In this document: piece by piece, positions 34,463-43,599 of the stretch | How the letters are laid out: each line of letters opens with the position of its first letter | How positions within the stretch are numbered: position 1 is the stretch's first letter | Assembly: GCF_000620165.1 (NCBI RefSeq) | Contig: NZ_JHVN01000010.1 | Span: 1-64,000, forward strand | DNA length: 64,000 nucleotides | From: Anoxybacillus tepidamans PS2 | GTDB taxonomy: Bacteria > Bacillota > Bacilli > Bacillales > Anoxybacillaceae | Reading direction: 5' to 3' | Position numbers and translations under genes: made by a program | Notes under the pieces: generated by a model | Told to the model about the DNA's origin: nothing | Seen by the model: only the letters and a program-made list of their open reading frames with translations | The model's database searches: none

Positions 34463-35329
34463 TTAAATGATATAGAATAAAAATCCTGATAACGTTGCCA
34501 TCGTCATGACAGAACCTACAAACGCAAAGACCAGCTTCTTTCTAAAGATACTGTGTAATAATGTTATCTCCGGCAAGCTTGCACCTGCTGAGCTAATCAT
34601 CAGCGCCATGACTGGTCCCAATGCCATGCCCTTTGCAATCAACATTTGTGTAATTGGAATCATTGTGGAAAGACGGATGTACAAAGGAATACCAATGATT
34701 GCAGCAAGCGGAACAAACCACCACTTATCACTCCCCATATAGGTTGAAATCCATTCTGTCGGTACAGCACCATGAATAATGGCTCCGATGCCTGCACCCA
34801 AAAGCAAATATGGATAAACCGTTTTCATTAAGTGAAATGTCTCCTGTAAAGCTTCTTTCATATTTCGTTTCTTTCCGGTCTCTACTTCTCCTGTCACCAT
34901 TACTTGCTTTATTTGATTTTCAAACCCAAGTTTTTCAAGCGTAAAACCAATCAGTATGGATAAAATGGTTGTGATAATGGTATAAGAAGTTGCTACTTTT
35001 ACTCCAAGTGTCGCAGCCATGAGTGTCAATATTGTTGGATCCAGCACAGGGGAAGCAAATAGAAAAATCATCACAATACCGAAACGGACTTTCTGATTTA
35101 AAAGCGATACGACAACCGGGATCGTAGAACATGAGCAAAACGGTGTAACAAAGGCAAAAGCGACAGCAACCAATGCTCCGAATAACGGATGGCACTTTTT
35201 TAACAAACTTTGCATTTTATCATAAGGAATATATCTTTCTAACAAGTGAATAACGAACGAAATACCTAAAAATATAAGAGTTAATTCTAACGCAATATAA
35301 AGAAAATCTTGAAGAATCGCTATGCTCAT
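34463..35329 (-). CDS. arsP: ArsP-like organoarsenical/metalloid permease
   Basis: The 288-aa membrane protein has about eight segments and the family motif TPFCSCSTIPVV near residue 72, where the Cys residues bind trivalent arsenic in ArsP. Later segments include FASPVLDPTIL and SSAGASLPEITLL. ArsP exports methylarsenite and reduced aromatic arsenicals. The ATG at 35329 follows AAGGAGAG; an upstream ATG at 35362 overlaps the operator. The MarR gene upstream and Cys-pair gene downstream form one unit. Some family members (YraQ) have unknown substrates, so organoarsenic export is likely but not proven. Confidence 0.8.
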   Translation of the reverse strand: MSIAILQDFLYIALELTLIFLGISFVIHLLERYIPYDKMQSLLKKCHPLFGALVAVAFAFVTPFCSCSTIPVVVSLLNQKVRFGIVMIFLFASPVLDPTILTLMAATLGVKVATSYTIITTILSILIGFTLEKLGFENQIKQVMVTGEVETGKKRNMKEALQETFHLMKTVYPYLLLGAGIGAIIHGAVPTEWISTYMGSDKWWFVPLAAIIGIPLYIRLSTMIPITQMLIAKGMALGPVMALMISSAGASLPEITLLHSIFRKKLVFAFVGSVMTMATLSGFLFYII

Positions 35330-35352
35330 TGATGATCTCTCCTTATTCGAAT

Positions 35353-35370
35353 TTATTTGCAAAATGCAAC
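35353..35370 (-). promoter_or_regulatory. MarR-type operator before arsP
   Basis: On the minus strand GTTGCATTTTGCAAATAA, a palindrome TTGCA-N3-TGCAA. It differs by one base from the site at 35886-35903 upstream of the MarR gene. Confidence 0.65.
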
Positions 35371-35409
35371 AATATATTTAACCAATAGGCAAGCCTTGAT
35401 AGACTTGCC

Positions 35410-35856
35410 TCAAAATAACGGCTTACAACAAACAGTCGATTTCGCCATGCATTCATTTAACAATTTAATCGAACGAATCACTGTTTCTTTCTCAAATTCC
35501 GTCATATGTGAAAATATCTCGTCTAAATATCGATTTATTTCTCGCTCAATGGTTGTTGCGATAAACTTTCCCTCGGTGGTTAACGATAACGTGTATATCC
35601 TTCGATCTTCAGGAAGTGGCGTTTTTTTCACTAACCCCATTTTCACTAAATTTTGAATCTGTCTACTGAACGTTGTAATATCCATTCCCAATACTTCAGC
35701 CACTTGTTGCATGGAGGGGTGTTCTCTTTTGTCAATTTCATAAAAGATATGGCTTTGAACGAGAGAAATATCTACAGCATCAATAGAACAACAATTTTTA
35801 TTTAGCAATCCGAAACGACGCGTCATCACTTGAAACAACTCTCTAACGTTTTCCAT
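35410..35856 (-). CDS. MarR-family regulator with Cys pairs
   Basis: The 148-aa winged-helix protein has the MarR core: SMQQVAEVLGMDITTFSRQI as recognition region and PLPEDRRIYTLSLTTEG as wing. Unusually it has a CC near the N-terminus (NKNCCSIDA, residues 22-23) and another near the C-terminus (TVCCKPLF), suggesting that it senses a thiophilic metal or metalloid through Cys. Near-identical operators precede its own gene and arsP, so it should autoregulate and control export. AGAGGTG precedes the ATG. Arsenic sensing is inferred. Confidence 0.8.
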   Translation of the reverse strand: MENVRELFQVMTRRFGLLNKNCCSIDAVDISLVQSHIFYEIDKREHPSMQQVAEVLGMDITTFSRQIQNLVKMGLVKKTPLPEDRRIYTLSLTTEGKFIATTIEREINRYLDEIFSHMTEFEKETVIRSIKLLNECMAKSTVCCKPLF

Positions 35857-35885
35857 TTTTTCACCTCTATATTACTTATATCATA

Positions 35886-35903
35886 TTATTTGCAAATTGC
35901 AAC
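35886..35903 (-). promoter_or_regulatory. MarR-type operator before the MarR gene
   Basis: On the minus strand GTTGCAATTTGCAAATAA, matching the arsP operator at 17 of 18 positions; TTGCA-N3-TGCAA symmetry. Confidence 0.65.
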
Positions 35904-35981
35904 TTTTTGTTTTGAAAAATGCAGAAAATTCATCGACATGTTTCGCCTTTTGTTTTGTATGAAGTATTTATAAATAAAAGC

Positions 35982-36004
35982 AGCCGAGAAGATTCTTCTC
36001 GGCT
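35982..36004 (-). terminator. Terminator of the arsR-acr3-arsC operon
   Basis: AGCCGAGAAGA and TCTTCTCGGCT form a tight hairpin; on the minus strand it is followed by GCTTTTATTTA. Confidence 0.75.
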
Positions 36005-36015
36005 TCATTTCAGTC

Positions 36016-36438
36016 TTATTCACTTGTTTCAGCAAATTTTTTGATGCGAGTGCCAATTTCATCGCGAACACGCTGGAATACAGCCCATTTTTCTTCTTCC
36101 GTCCCTTGAGCCTTTGCAGGGTCATCGAATCCCCAGTGTACACGTTTCACGTGTGGTGGTGTTACTGGGCAATGGTCTGCTGCGTGACCGCATAATGTGA
36201 CTACCAAATCAGCTTTATTTAAAATTTCAGGATCAATGATATCGGATGTTTGGTTGGAAATGTCAATCCCCACTTCTTTCATGGCTTTTACTGCGTTTGA
36301 ATTTAATCCGTGAGCTTCGATACCAGCGCTATAAACTTCCCACTCGTCGCCAAGATATTTTTTTGCCCATCCTTCTGCCATTTGACTGCGGCAAGAGTTT
36401 CCTGTGCATAAGAAGTAAATGATCTTTTTGTTTTTCAT
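36016..36438 (-). CDS. arsC: Thioredoxin-coupled arsenate reductase, copy 1
   Basis: The 140-aa low-molecular-weight phosphatase-fold reductase has the P-loop [15 protein letters not shown] (C11, R17) and the redox pair C83/C90 in [11 protein letters not shown]. It reduces arsenate to arsenite, using thioredoxin, for export by Acr3. It is 21 nt downstream of acr3 in the same operon. It is about 91% identical in amino acids to the second arsC at 53060-53482, counted by eye. GGGGGAAT precedes the ATG. Confidence 0.95.
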   Translation of the reverse strand: MKNKKIIYFLCTGNSCRSQMAEGWAKKYLGDEWEVYSAGIEAHGLNSNAVKAMKEVGIDISNQTSDIIDPEILNKADLVVTLCGHAADHCPVTPPHVKRVHWGFDDPAKAQGTEEEKWAVFQRVRDEIGTRIKKFAETSE

Positions 36439-36458
36439 GTTTCATTCCCCCTTTGTTG

Positions 36459-37520
36459 TTAGTATGATACTGATTCTGTTTTAAAGTATTTTCGTTGAAA
36501 CCATAATGCCACATTGACCAACGCAATCATGACAGGCACTTCCACAAGTGGTCCAATGACGGCTGCAAATGCTGCACCAGAATGGATCCCAAACACGCCA
36601 ACAGCTACGGCAATCGCTAACTCAAAGTTATTACTGCCGGCTGTAAAGGCAAGTGTTGTGGTTACAGGGTAGCTAGCTCCAATTTTCTTTCCTAAGAAGA
36701 AAGAAACGAAGAACATCAACACAAAGTAAATTAACAACGGAATTGCAACTCTCACTACATCCAACGGCAAGCTTACGATAACGTCTCCTTTTAAAGAGAA
36801 CATGACGATAATCGTAAACAATAAAGAAATCAATGTAATGGGGCTGATTTTTGGAATGAATACTTTTTCATACCATTGTCTGCCCTTTGTTTTTATCAAG
36901 ACAAAACGCGTGATCATTCCGCCAAGAAACGGAATGCCTAAGTAAATGAACACCGACTTAGCGACTTCCATCATGGTGATATGAATGACAGCACCTTCTA
37001 GTCCTAACCATTCCGGAATGATTGTCACAAACACATATGCATAAACAGAGAAAAATAACATTTGGAATACAGAGTTAAACGCCACAAGTCCAGCTGCGTA
37101 TTCTGTATCTCCTTTCGCTAAATCATTCCAGACAATCACCATTGCAATACAACGGGCTAGACCAATCATGATAAGTCCGACCATATATTCGGTCTTATCC
37201 GGCAGGAATACAACGGCCAACAAAAACATCAAGATAGGTCCAATAATCCAGTTTTGTACAAGGGACAAGACCAATACTTTTAGATCTTTAAATACACGCC
37301 CCATCTTTTCATAACGAACTTTGGCCAATGGAGGATACATCATCAAAATTAAGCCAATGGCAATTGGAATGGACGTCGTCCCTACCTGTAAACGGTTCAT
37401 TTTCTCTACAAAGCCTGGAAAGACAAAACCCACCCCAATTCCTGTTGCCATCGCAAGAAAAATCCAAAGTGTTAAGTATCGGTCCAAGAACGATAGCCGT
37501 TTTCTTTCGGTATTATTCAT
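36459..37520 (-). CDS. acr3: Arsenite efflux permease Acr3
   Basis: The 353-aa protein with about ten membrane segments exports arsenite using the proton gradient. The essential Cys lies in [21 protein letters not shown] (segment 4; motif ARCIAMV) and the second conserved region is [20 protein letters not shown]. The ATG at 37520 follows GGAGGAG 6 nt away; a longer frame to 37583 overlaps arsR and lacks a ribosome site. Operon arsR-acr3-arsC. Also called arsB in Bacillus annotations, but the family is Acr3. Confidence 0.95.
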   Translation of the reverse strand: MNNTERKRLSFLDRYLTLWIFLAMATGIGVGFVFPGFVEKMNRLQVGTTSIPIAIGLILMMYPPLAKVRYEKMGRVFKDLKVLVLSLVQNWIIGPILMFLLAVVFLPDKTEYMVGLIMIGLARCIAMVIVWNDLAKGDTEYAAGLVAFNSVFQMLFFSVYAYVFVTIIPEWLGLEGAVIHITMMEVAKSVFIYLGIPFLGGMITRFVLIKTKGRQWYEKVFIPKISPITLISLLFTIIVMFSLKGDVIVSLPLDVVRVAIPLLIYFVLMFFVSFFLGKKIGASYPVTTTLAFTAGSNNFELAIAVAVGVFGIHSGAAFAAVIGPLVEVPVMIALVNVALWFQRKYFKTESVSY

Positions 37521-37545
37521 TTTTCTCCTCCTAATTTCACGTAGA

Positions 37546-37893
37546 TTAACAGTCACAACGAAGCGTAGGTTTGATTTCCTCAATCTTACGGATATTCTCG
37601 GTTTGGTCTGGAATATGTTGTAGAATATCTTGGATCAAATCATACGACTCGCTTTGTGAATTGAGAGAATAATAAATCCACTGTCCCCTTCTCTCTTCCT
37701 TTATCAATCCAGCATCTTTCAGCTTACGAAGATGTTGACTCACAGATGGCTGGCTCATATCAAACACTTCAAGAAGTTCACAAACACAACATTCACGTTT
37801 GCTTAAAATAGCGATAATGGTTAAACGTGTTTTATCGCCTAGCAATTTTAAGATATGTGATGCATTTTCGATTTCCAAAATAGTCTCACGCAC
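37546..37893 (-). CDS. arsR: Arsenic-responsive repressor ArsR
   Basis: The 115-aa winged helix has the metal-binding [11 protein letters not shown] motif in the alpha-3 region, the recognition helix [17 protein letters not shown] and the wing [10 protein letters not shown]. The C-terminus ends in CDC. GTG at 37893 is the start, because AAAGGAGG lies 7 nt upstream; the ATG at 37914 precedes that ribosome site. An AT-rich region with inverted repeats (ATATGATTATATAATTAT around 37960-37980) is the likely operator. First gene of the ars operon. Confidence 0.93.
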   Translation of the reverse strand: MRETILEIENASHILKLLGDKTRLTIIAILSKRECCVCELLEVFDMSQPSVSQHLRKLKDAGLIKEERRGQWIYYSLNSQSESYDLIQDILQHIPDQTENIRKIEEIKPTLRCDC

Positions 37894-38037
37894 CAAACTT
37901 CCTCCTTTTTTCATTTTTGTCGTAGAACTAGAAGACGTTAAATAATTCTACAATCACTATTTATAATTATATAATCATATACTTATATAAAACAAGCGAT
38001 AAGGAATGTCTAACACCATCTTTACATAAAAGTTGAA

Positions 38038-38063
38038 AGACAGAAGCCTTCTTGCTTCTGTCT
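38038..38063 (-). terminator. Hairpin after tniQ
   Basis: AGACAGAAGC (38038-38047) pairs with GCTTCTGTCT (38054-38063), just past the tniQ stop. The T-run on the minus strand is weak (TTTCAACTTTTA). Confidence 0.55.
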
Positions 38064-38095
38064 CTGTTTAAAAATCACCTACTTTAATTTGCTAT

Positions 38096-39658
38096 CTAAA
38101 AGGTTTCTAGTTGTTTTTTTATTTTTTGGAACATGATTGGCTTATAAAAGTACATCGCCTTTCGGTCATCATCAGGTATTAAAACTGTGAAATCTGGTAC
38201 ATACTCAAGTAAACGATATCGTACCTTTCGGTCTATATAGTAAAAATCTTGTGACTGTTCTTCCTGAATGACATTCAGACATTCGCTGAATAAAGAAATA
38301 AGTAAATGTGCTAAAGTATGATTTATAATCCATTTTACATATGTTAAATTTTCATCGTGTAGTCTGGATCGTCGGAAAAATTGTATGATGATATTTCTAA
38401 ACTCTTCCGTCCAAGGATAAGGCTTGAAAAATATCGTTAAATCGTCCTTGATCAAATAATCAAATCCAGTATCATTAAAGTAAAATACTGAAAGATTTTC
38501 CACCATATATCTCCAAAAGTGATAAGCGAACGCATATTTACATTTAGTATCTCCTCTTAGTATGATTCTTTTTCGATCATTAGACTGGCGAGTATACACG
38601 TTTAATATTCGCCTTCGAATAAAACGTGCAATACTTTTATAGATACGAATACTATCAAAAAAGATCTCGGTATAAAAGTACCTATATAGCTTTCCTCCCC
38701 ACGGGTGAAAAGCTATTTTTTTATAAAGTATTCGTTCGTCAGTATCATCAATATAAAAAGGATAGCATTCCTTATATATTTTCACTAGTTCCCCAGTCGT
38801 TCGGCGGATGGAAGAAAGACATTTCCTTGATACGTGTCTGGAGATATTGTTACTTTCACCATAATGAGTGTTGAGGTAATGCTTTATTAATGAATGGGTG
38901 AGAAAAAGACTTCTATCTTTTTTATGCTCATGTTGTGTTCCATCATAAAGATAGTTTGATGTATAAATATGGTAATCATCAAACTCTATAGCAAACCAGT
39001 CTTTTACGAGTTGGTTTTTAATACGCTTGCGAGAAATAGGATAATTCCATTTTTTGTATAGGTCTTTTATCGTTTCTCCTTTAATAAAACGATAACCACA
39101 GACACACGTAAATGGTGTTATGAACCCTTCATCAATTAGAAAATAGTCGTATTGACGTTTGCAGGATGGACAACAATTTTTCAAAACAATATCATGTAAA
39201 AAGCAGCGATCGAATAGACTTATTTGATGAAGAATGCTGTGATACCCCTTTTCTAGACATTTAGAGCAAAACGTAAAATGGGAATGATAATAGTATCCTG
39301 CATAATCCCTAAATCTTTCTTGAATAGCCCCTATTACCTTTTTATTACTTTCCTTTAACATCTTTTTATAATCGATTCCTAAGTAATGGTTGATTTCATG
39401 TTCACAAAAGTGTTCCATAGTCACTAGTTCTCTTCTATAAAAGCCTGCATTAGAAGGATTTACCAAATTTTTGATTCCTTCGTTTCCGAAAAGGTATAAT
39501 AAATCGTTTGCTTTCAATTGATTTACTTCCATGATCTTACGAAATACACTCCACGGCGACTCATATGGTTGAATCCACTGTTTTCGCCACGCCCATTCAA
39601 ATTTATTGGATTTTTGCTTTTCCCATACATATACCTTATTGTTTTTGTTAATCAGCAT
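38096..39658 (-). CDS. tnsD: TniQ/TnsD-family target-selection protein
   Basis: The 520-aa product has the TniQ N-terminal part (PYESPWSVFRKIMEVN, residues 33-48) and a zinc-finger cluster at about residues 133-195: CSKCLEKGYH, CFLH, CCPSCKRQYD and CVCGY. The long C-terminal half is basic and should read DNA. Length is close to Tn7 TnsD (508 aa), so sequence-specific attachment-site recognition is expected rather than CRISPR guidance (those TniQ proteins are short). Its start overlaps the tnsC end by 11 nt. The attachment site itself is not identified. Confidence 0.88.
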   Translation of the reverse strand: MLINKNNKVYVWEKQKSNKFEWAWRKQWIQPYESPWSVFRKIMEVNQLKANDLLYLFGNEGIKNLVNPSNAGFYRRELVTMEHFCEHEINHYLGIDYKKMLKESNKKVIGAIQERFRDYAGYYYHSHFTFCSKCLEKGYHSILHQISLFDRCFLHDIVLKNCCPSCKRQYDYFLIDEGFITPFTCVCGYRFIKGETIKDLYKKWNYPISRKRIKNQLVKDWFAIEFDDYHIYTSNYLYDGTQHEHKKDRSLFLTHSLIKHYLNTHYGESNNISRHVSRKCLSSIRRTTGELVKIYKECYPFYIDDTDERILYKKIAFHPWGGKLYRYFYTEIFFDSIRIYKSIARFIRRRILNVYTRQSNDRKRIILRGDTKCKYAFAYHFWRYMVENLSVFYFNDTGFDYLIKDDLTIFFKPYPWTEEFRNIIIQFFRRSRLHDENLTYVKWIINHTLAHLLISLFSECLNVIQEEQSQDFYYIDRKVRYRLLEYVPDFTVLIPDDDRKAMYFYKPIMFQKIKKQLETF

Positions 39659-40694
39659 TTTTTAAGACCTCGCTATATCGCTCAGCATCCATATATCCAG
39701 ATTTCTGAATACAATACTTCCACTGATTTTTTGTGATTTCATCTACATTTGAACCATCAACACCTAGATATCTCAAGGCATTTTCGACTGTACCCGTAAA
39801 GTAAAACATAGGGATTTCCAGTTTCCCTTTGACTCCCATTTCGCGTGCAAGGTCTTGAAATACTTCCAATAAACCTTCAGCAAAATTCGCAAGTCGGAAT
39901 CCATGTGCGTACTGTTCAGGAAAATAATATCTTGTGAAAGTCCAATCGCTGTTCAGAGGATATATCGCATCATTGTCGTAATTTTCGAGGCACGTTTTAA
40001 TGTCTTCAACATTCCCAAGCCCCTTAAATTGATATTCATGAACCATAAATCGTCCCACAATTTGTTTTTTATTGCTAAGCAAAAACGCGGTTCTTTGGTC
40101 GAACAATTCTCTTTGCCCCACTAAAAAAAACGTCATAATGATACCTGCGTCCTCTAGTTCGTTATAAATATCCATCAACCATTCATAATGGAGCTCGTGT
40201 AATCTCTGCGCATCATCCAGAAAGAAAATAATACGATTTCTAGATGAGGCACTCCCTTTTTCGATCAGAAAATTATATAACCTTCTTCTTTTGCTAATGG
40301 CTTTTCCGGCTGAAGGAGTATGATGTTTTACGTCCTTTAAAACGGATTCGAAAAAATCGCCTTCGTTGGGATTTTTGAATTTATTGCACTTAATTGTATA
40401 AATAGGAGTATCCTCTCCGACGATATCAACAAATGGTAAGCTACTTACTAAATATTTCACTGCTCTGGTTTTTCCTAAGCGTGGATTTCCAACAATCATG
40501 GCTCCTGGGGTACGACTTTGAATCCACGTCACAACTTGCTTGTACATGCGGGTAATCTCATTGGTTGAAATTAAATAATAACCTGTATCAATCGGATGGC
40601 AACCTATTGGTATATATGGGCGTTTTTCCTGAAAATCAAAAGCTTCATTTACCGATGATATTTGTGTCATTTTATGTTTTATCTCCTTTTTCAT
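39648..40694 (-). CDS. tnsC: TnsC-type AAA+ transposition regulator
   Basis: The 348-aa AAA+ ATPase has Walker A in IVGNPRLGKTRAVKYL (about residue 65) and Walker B in RIIFFLDDAQRLHELH. TnsC bridges the target selector TniQ and the transposase TnsAB and controls target immunity in Tn7. Shorter than Tn7 TnsC (555 aa) but normal for Tn7-like elements of Firmicutes. ATG at 40694 directly follows the tnsB stop, implying translational coupling; a second ATG at residue 9 has AAGGAG 12 nt upstream. Confidence 0.9.
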   Translation of the reverse strand: MKKEIKHKMTQISSVNEAFDFQEKRPYIPIGCHPIDTGYYLISTNEITRMYKQVVTWIQSRTPGAMIVGNPRLGKTRAVKYLVSSLPFVDIVGEDTPIYTIKCNKFKNPNEGDFFESVLKDVKHHTPSAGKAISKRRRLYNFLIEKGSASSRNRIIFFLDDAQRLHELHYEWLMDIYNELEDAGIIMTFFLVGQRELFDQRTAFLLSNKKQIVGRFMVHEYQFKGLGNVEDIKTCLENYDNDAIYPLNSDWTFTRYYFPEQYAHGFRLANFAEGLLEVFQDLAREMGVKGKLEIPMFYFTGTVENALRYLGVDGSNVDEITKNQWKYCIQKSGYMDAERYSEVLKNAD

Positions 40695-42635
40695 TTAGTA
40701 GATAATGCTTTTTGGAAGTTTAGGCAATGATTTTTGTATGATATGATCCTCTTCGTATTTTCTTACTTCATCTTTTGGTATTTCTTGATGCAATGTTTCT
40801 TTTCTCTCCTTGTCTTTTCGATCAGATTGTTGACGTTGTTTTTTCAATGTTTTTTGAAGCTGTTGTCTAGCGTTTTTATCGGTAGGTGCTTTAGTCGCTA
40901 AGTATTGGTTTAATGCGTCTATCGGGTCTTGGTTATCTGATAACACAATTTTTCTCTCACGTTTTAATTTATTGATGGCTTTCCGTTCTTCTAATGTGTG
41001 TTGAATAATTCCCCATTTGCCATGGGCGGTGAGTAGACCAAATTCGCTGCCATCCTGTAAATAGGCTTTAATTACTCGTAAATCTTCAGTATTAATGATG
41101 AGGTCGATCTTTGTCCCAGCAAGATCGGGTGATTTTGCTAAAATATCGTTTGTATAGGAAACTCCTTCAAATGTAATATAAGGTCTCCGTCCAACCTTGA
41201 TTCCGCCTTGAATCATACGAGTTGCCTTAATCGTAAACAATTCAAACTCTCCTCTCTTCTCGCTATCCATTTTTCTAATCGGCATTCCTTTTTTAATTCT
41301 TTGTTCCATAACTTCTAGTGGGGTTAAATTATTAATCCCTTCGTGTGGATCGTTATTATAATTTGCAATCATAATTTCAGTGATTTCATGTATCTTCTCT
41401 ACTGTGATTTCATATTTAACAGCCTGTTGCTCGGCTTTTCTCCTTCTCGGGTCATTGGGGTTGCTTCCTGTTGTATTGGTGAGGCGATGGTATCCATTTT
41501 GTTCAAGAGTATTAAAAAATCTTTCAATAATGGACCTTCGGGTCGGTTTGCCGACGGAGCCAAAGTTTATATCGCAACCCACAGTATCTTTCAATTTATC
41601 GCGTACCATATTGGCCAAATGTGATTTTGCGTTGTCAAACAAGATTTCATCCCAGACGGCCCACTCTGTTTCGGGGATAGCTAAAGAGTGGTACCCACCA
41701 TTTGGAGGATAAGCTAGTCCGGCTATAGAAAATGTCATTTTTTTGCGAGGTTCAATTGCATTTTTTATACATTTTAGTACATCGAACTGGTTGTACTCAC
41801 GCCCAAGCGAGATATGATAGCCTAGGATTGCTCTAGTGGCTACATCAATAATCGTTAAAATATATAGCCGGTGAATAGTTTGAACAAACTCATCACCTTC
41901 GGGTGTTTTGAATTTGATGGCCAGTACTAAATCAATCTTGTGACCATCTAATTGAACACGTTCAAACGGTCGAATAATCATCTTTTTATTGTTTGAAGCA
42001 CCTCCAGTATCTAAAAATGTATGCTCATGATTCTTTCCATAGCGTTTAATGATTTGTTCTGGGTGTTCTTGTTCAAGCTTTGTCACATATCTAGCCAAAG
42101 ATCGGTAACCAACATCCATCGTGTTAAAAGGGTATTCATCAGGTTTTATACCAAGGTTTCTGCAAGCTATCGTAAACTTCCGATGAAGTTCCTTTCTTGA
42201 AATTTTGATACTGTCTAACTTCTGGGGAGCTAAATATAACTGATGAATCAGAGTTTTTAAGGATGGATAAGTCTCTAAAAGCAAATTGAAGGAGTTCGCG
42301 AAGCCGGTTTTATTAGGTCGATATATTGGGGAGTTTTTTTGTATTCGCTTATATGGTATTAACGCTCTAAAACCATACATAACTCCGTCTTGGTCATAAG
42401 AAAGGCATCTTTGCAATAAGCGTCTTATTTGAAGGTCGTTAATTCTCGTTTGATTATAAATCTCCTTTAAAGGGTATTTCCCTGATATATACATTTCAAT
42501 AGCTTTTTTTCGCTTATTAAAAATATCGCGTTTATCTGGAGACAAGTTTTCTTGCAGTACCGACGCCCAAGTGGAAATATCTAGTATATCTTCATTAACC
42601 ATTTTAAAATCTTCGATTTTTCTTTTCCTAGTCAC
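40695..42635 (-). CDS. tnsB: TnsB DDE transposase
   Basis: The 646-aa integrase-fold transposase makes the 3' end cuts and strand transfer. Catalytic residues are visible in VQLDGHKIDLV (first Asp), EILFDNAKSHLAN (second Asp) and RSIIERFFNTLEQNGYH (Glu). N-terminal helix-turn-helix regions (residues 40-80) should bind the ~22-bp end repeats. The C-terminal tail is highly charged (KKQRQQSDRKDKERKE), the part that touches TnsC in Tn7. It begins 1 nt after the tnsA stop. Confidence 0.92.
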   Translation of the reverse strand: MTRKRKIEDFKMVNEDILDISTWASVLQENLSPDKRDIFNKRKKAIEMYISGKYPLKEIYNQTRINDLQIRRLLQRCLSYDQDGVMYGFRALIPYKRIQKNSPIYRPNKTGFANSFNLLLETYPSLKTLIHQLYLAPQKLDSIKISRKELHRKFTIACRNLGIKPDEYPFNTMDVGYRSLARYVTKLEQEHPEQIIKRYGKNHEHTFLDTGGASNNKKMIIRPFERVQLDGHKIDLVLAIKFKTPEGDEFVQTIHRLYILTIIDVATRAILGYHISLGREYNQFDVLKCIKNAIEPRKKMTFSIAGLAYPPNGGYHSLAIPETEWAVWDEILFDNAKSHLANMVRDKLKDTVGCDINFGSVGKPTRRSIIERFFNTLEQNGYHRLTNTTGSNPNDPRRRKAEQQAVKYEITVEKIHEITEIMIANYNNDPHEGINNLTPLEVMEQRIKKGMPIRKMDSEKRGEFELFTIKATRMIQGGIKVGRRPYITFEGVSYTNDILAKSPDLAGTKIDLIINTEDLRVIKAYLQDGSEFGLLTAHGKWGIIQHTLEERKAINKLKRERKIVLSDNQDPIDALNQYLATKAPTDKNARQQLQKTLKKQRQQSDRKDKERKETLHQEIPKDEVRKYEEDHIIQKSLPKLPKSIIY

Positions 42636-42636
42636 G

Positions 42637-43308
42637 TTATACCCACACCTCGAAATCCTTATTTATTGGCGCCTGATTGATGTCTCCCTTGATTTTAGAT
42701 TGATGCAAAAGATAACATACCGTCGTAAAAATCTGCTCATCTCCTAGTTCCGTCAAAGATTGTCTGATTTCCGAAACGGTCATTCTTTGTTTTTGTTGAA
42801 TCAGTTCGTAAATCGAATGAGTCTGCACTGTATTTTTAGGTAAACTTTTTAAGAAGCTAACCATTAGCCTAGCATTAGCTAGTCTTACTTGATTGGATCT
42901 TATGTCTTTTTCAGTTGCAATGACATGTCGCTTATTATGCTCGTTACACCATTGTTGTTGAACAGATAGCTGTTCCATGACTTTAGGCTTTATGAGGTCA
43001 TTCGAGTATTTAATCTCAATAAAACTTTCACTATTGTCATCATAAAGAATCCACATATCAAAAATACTTTGATGCAACTTGTTATTCCAGTACAGCTGTA
43101 TTTTCAAAGGCTGCTCACAATAACACCTTACACTTGGATCGGATTCTATAAGAAGCCAGTGATCATATTCGAGATCACTATATAACTTAACTGTTCGATT
43201 CAACTTTGGACTAAATACTTCCCAATAATTATTTCCGAATTTCTTATTTCTAGGTATGTCAATAGGTTGATACAAACAAACACGTCCTTTATTATAAAAA
43301 TGACTCAA
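42637..43308 (-). CDS. tnsA: TnsA endonuclease
   Basis: The 223-aa restriction-enzyme-fold nuclease cuts the 5' strands so that the element moves by cut-and-paste. The active site reads SIFDMWILYDD (Asp) and SFIEIKYSND (E-x-K), with an upstream Glu in RCYCEQPLKI. The C-terminal domain (TVSEIRQSLTELGDEQIFTT) is a helix-turn-helix. The start lies 9 nt from a TnsB-type repeat at 43317, so TnsB may repress the operon, as in Tn7. Confidence 0.9.
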   Translation of the reverse strand: MSHFYNKGRVCLYQPIDIPRNKKFGNNYWEVFSPKLNRTVKLYSDLEYDHWLLIESDPSVRCYCEQPLKIQLYWNNKLHQSIFDMWILYDDNSESFIEIKYSNDLIKPKVMEQLSVQQQWCNEHNKRHVIATEKDIRSNQVRLANARLMVSFLKSLPKNTVQTHSIYELIQQKQRMTVSEIRQSLTELGDEQIFTTVCYLLHQSKIKGDINQAPINKDFEVWV

Positions 43309-43316
43309 ATTGAGTG

Positions 43317-43454
43317 TTATCCATACATAATTATGTCAATTGACTGTTATCCATATAAAATTCTGTCCAAAAAAATGACACAATTATACATGGATAAAAT
43401 AAAAAAAGCCCAAAATAGGCTTTTTTAATCCATACAAAATTGTGTCAATGTACA
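43317..43454 (-). repeat. Tn7-like right end with TnsB-type binding repeats
   Basis: Inward-facing copies (minus-strand sense) lie at 43426-43448, 43347-43369 and 43317-43339; for example TTGACACAATTTTGTATGGA at the tip. A fourth copy, ATGACACAATTATACATGGA from 43375 on the + strand, is inverted relative to the rest. A small hairpin (AGCCCAAAATAGGCT) lies between them. Confidence 0.85.
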
Positions 43455-43517
43455 GTCCATAAAATCAATTATTCGGAACGTGTCATCTTAAGTTCCTCAT
43501 AAATTTTTGTGTCTACG

Positions 43518-43566
43518 AATTATCATTTTTTAAACCAATTATCATTATTTTTTACCGATTATCATT
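43518..43566 (+). repeat. Three direct repeats before the recombinase remnant
   Basis: AATTATCATT at 43518 and 43537 and GATTATCATT at 43557, spaced 19-20 nt, each followed by a T-rich then ACC segment. A fourth copy in inverted orientation (AATGATAATC) is at 44116-44125, on the far side of the recombinase remnant. Possibly recombinase or regulator binding sites. Confidence 0.6.
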
Positions 43567-43599
43567 AGTCGTTGATCATCAGCAGCTGGAGGTATTTTT

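Larger units (their letters stand above)
33428..43454 (-). mobile_element. Tn7-like transposon carrying arsenic resistance
   Basis: A 10,027-bp element. GTCCA occurs at 33423-33427 and again at 43455-43459 as a 5-bp target duplication, the size Tn7 makes. Just inside, the left end begins TGTATGTACATTGACA and the right end, read inward, TGTACATTGACA; both start TGTA. Each end carries several ~22-bp repeats. tnsA lies next to the right end, followed by tnsB, tnsC and tniQ/tnsD, all pointing inward; the cargo continues in the same direction. TnsE and CRISPR genes are absent, so targeting should be by the TniQ/TnsD protein alone. Confidence 0.9.

Noticed and set aside
38096-43308. CRISPR-associated (CAST) type of the Tn7-like element
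   Set aside because: No cas genes or CRISPR repeats between the ends, and TniQ is the long TnsD type.
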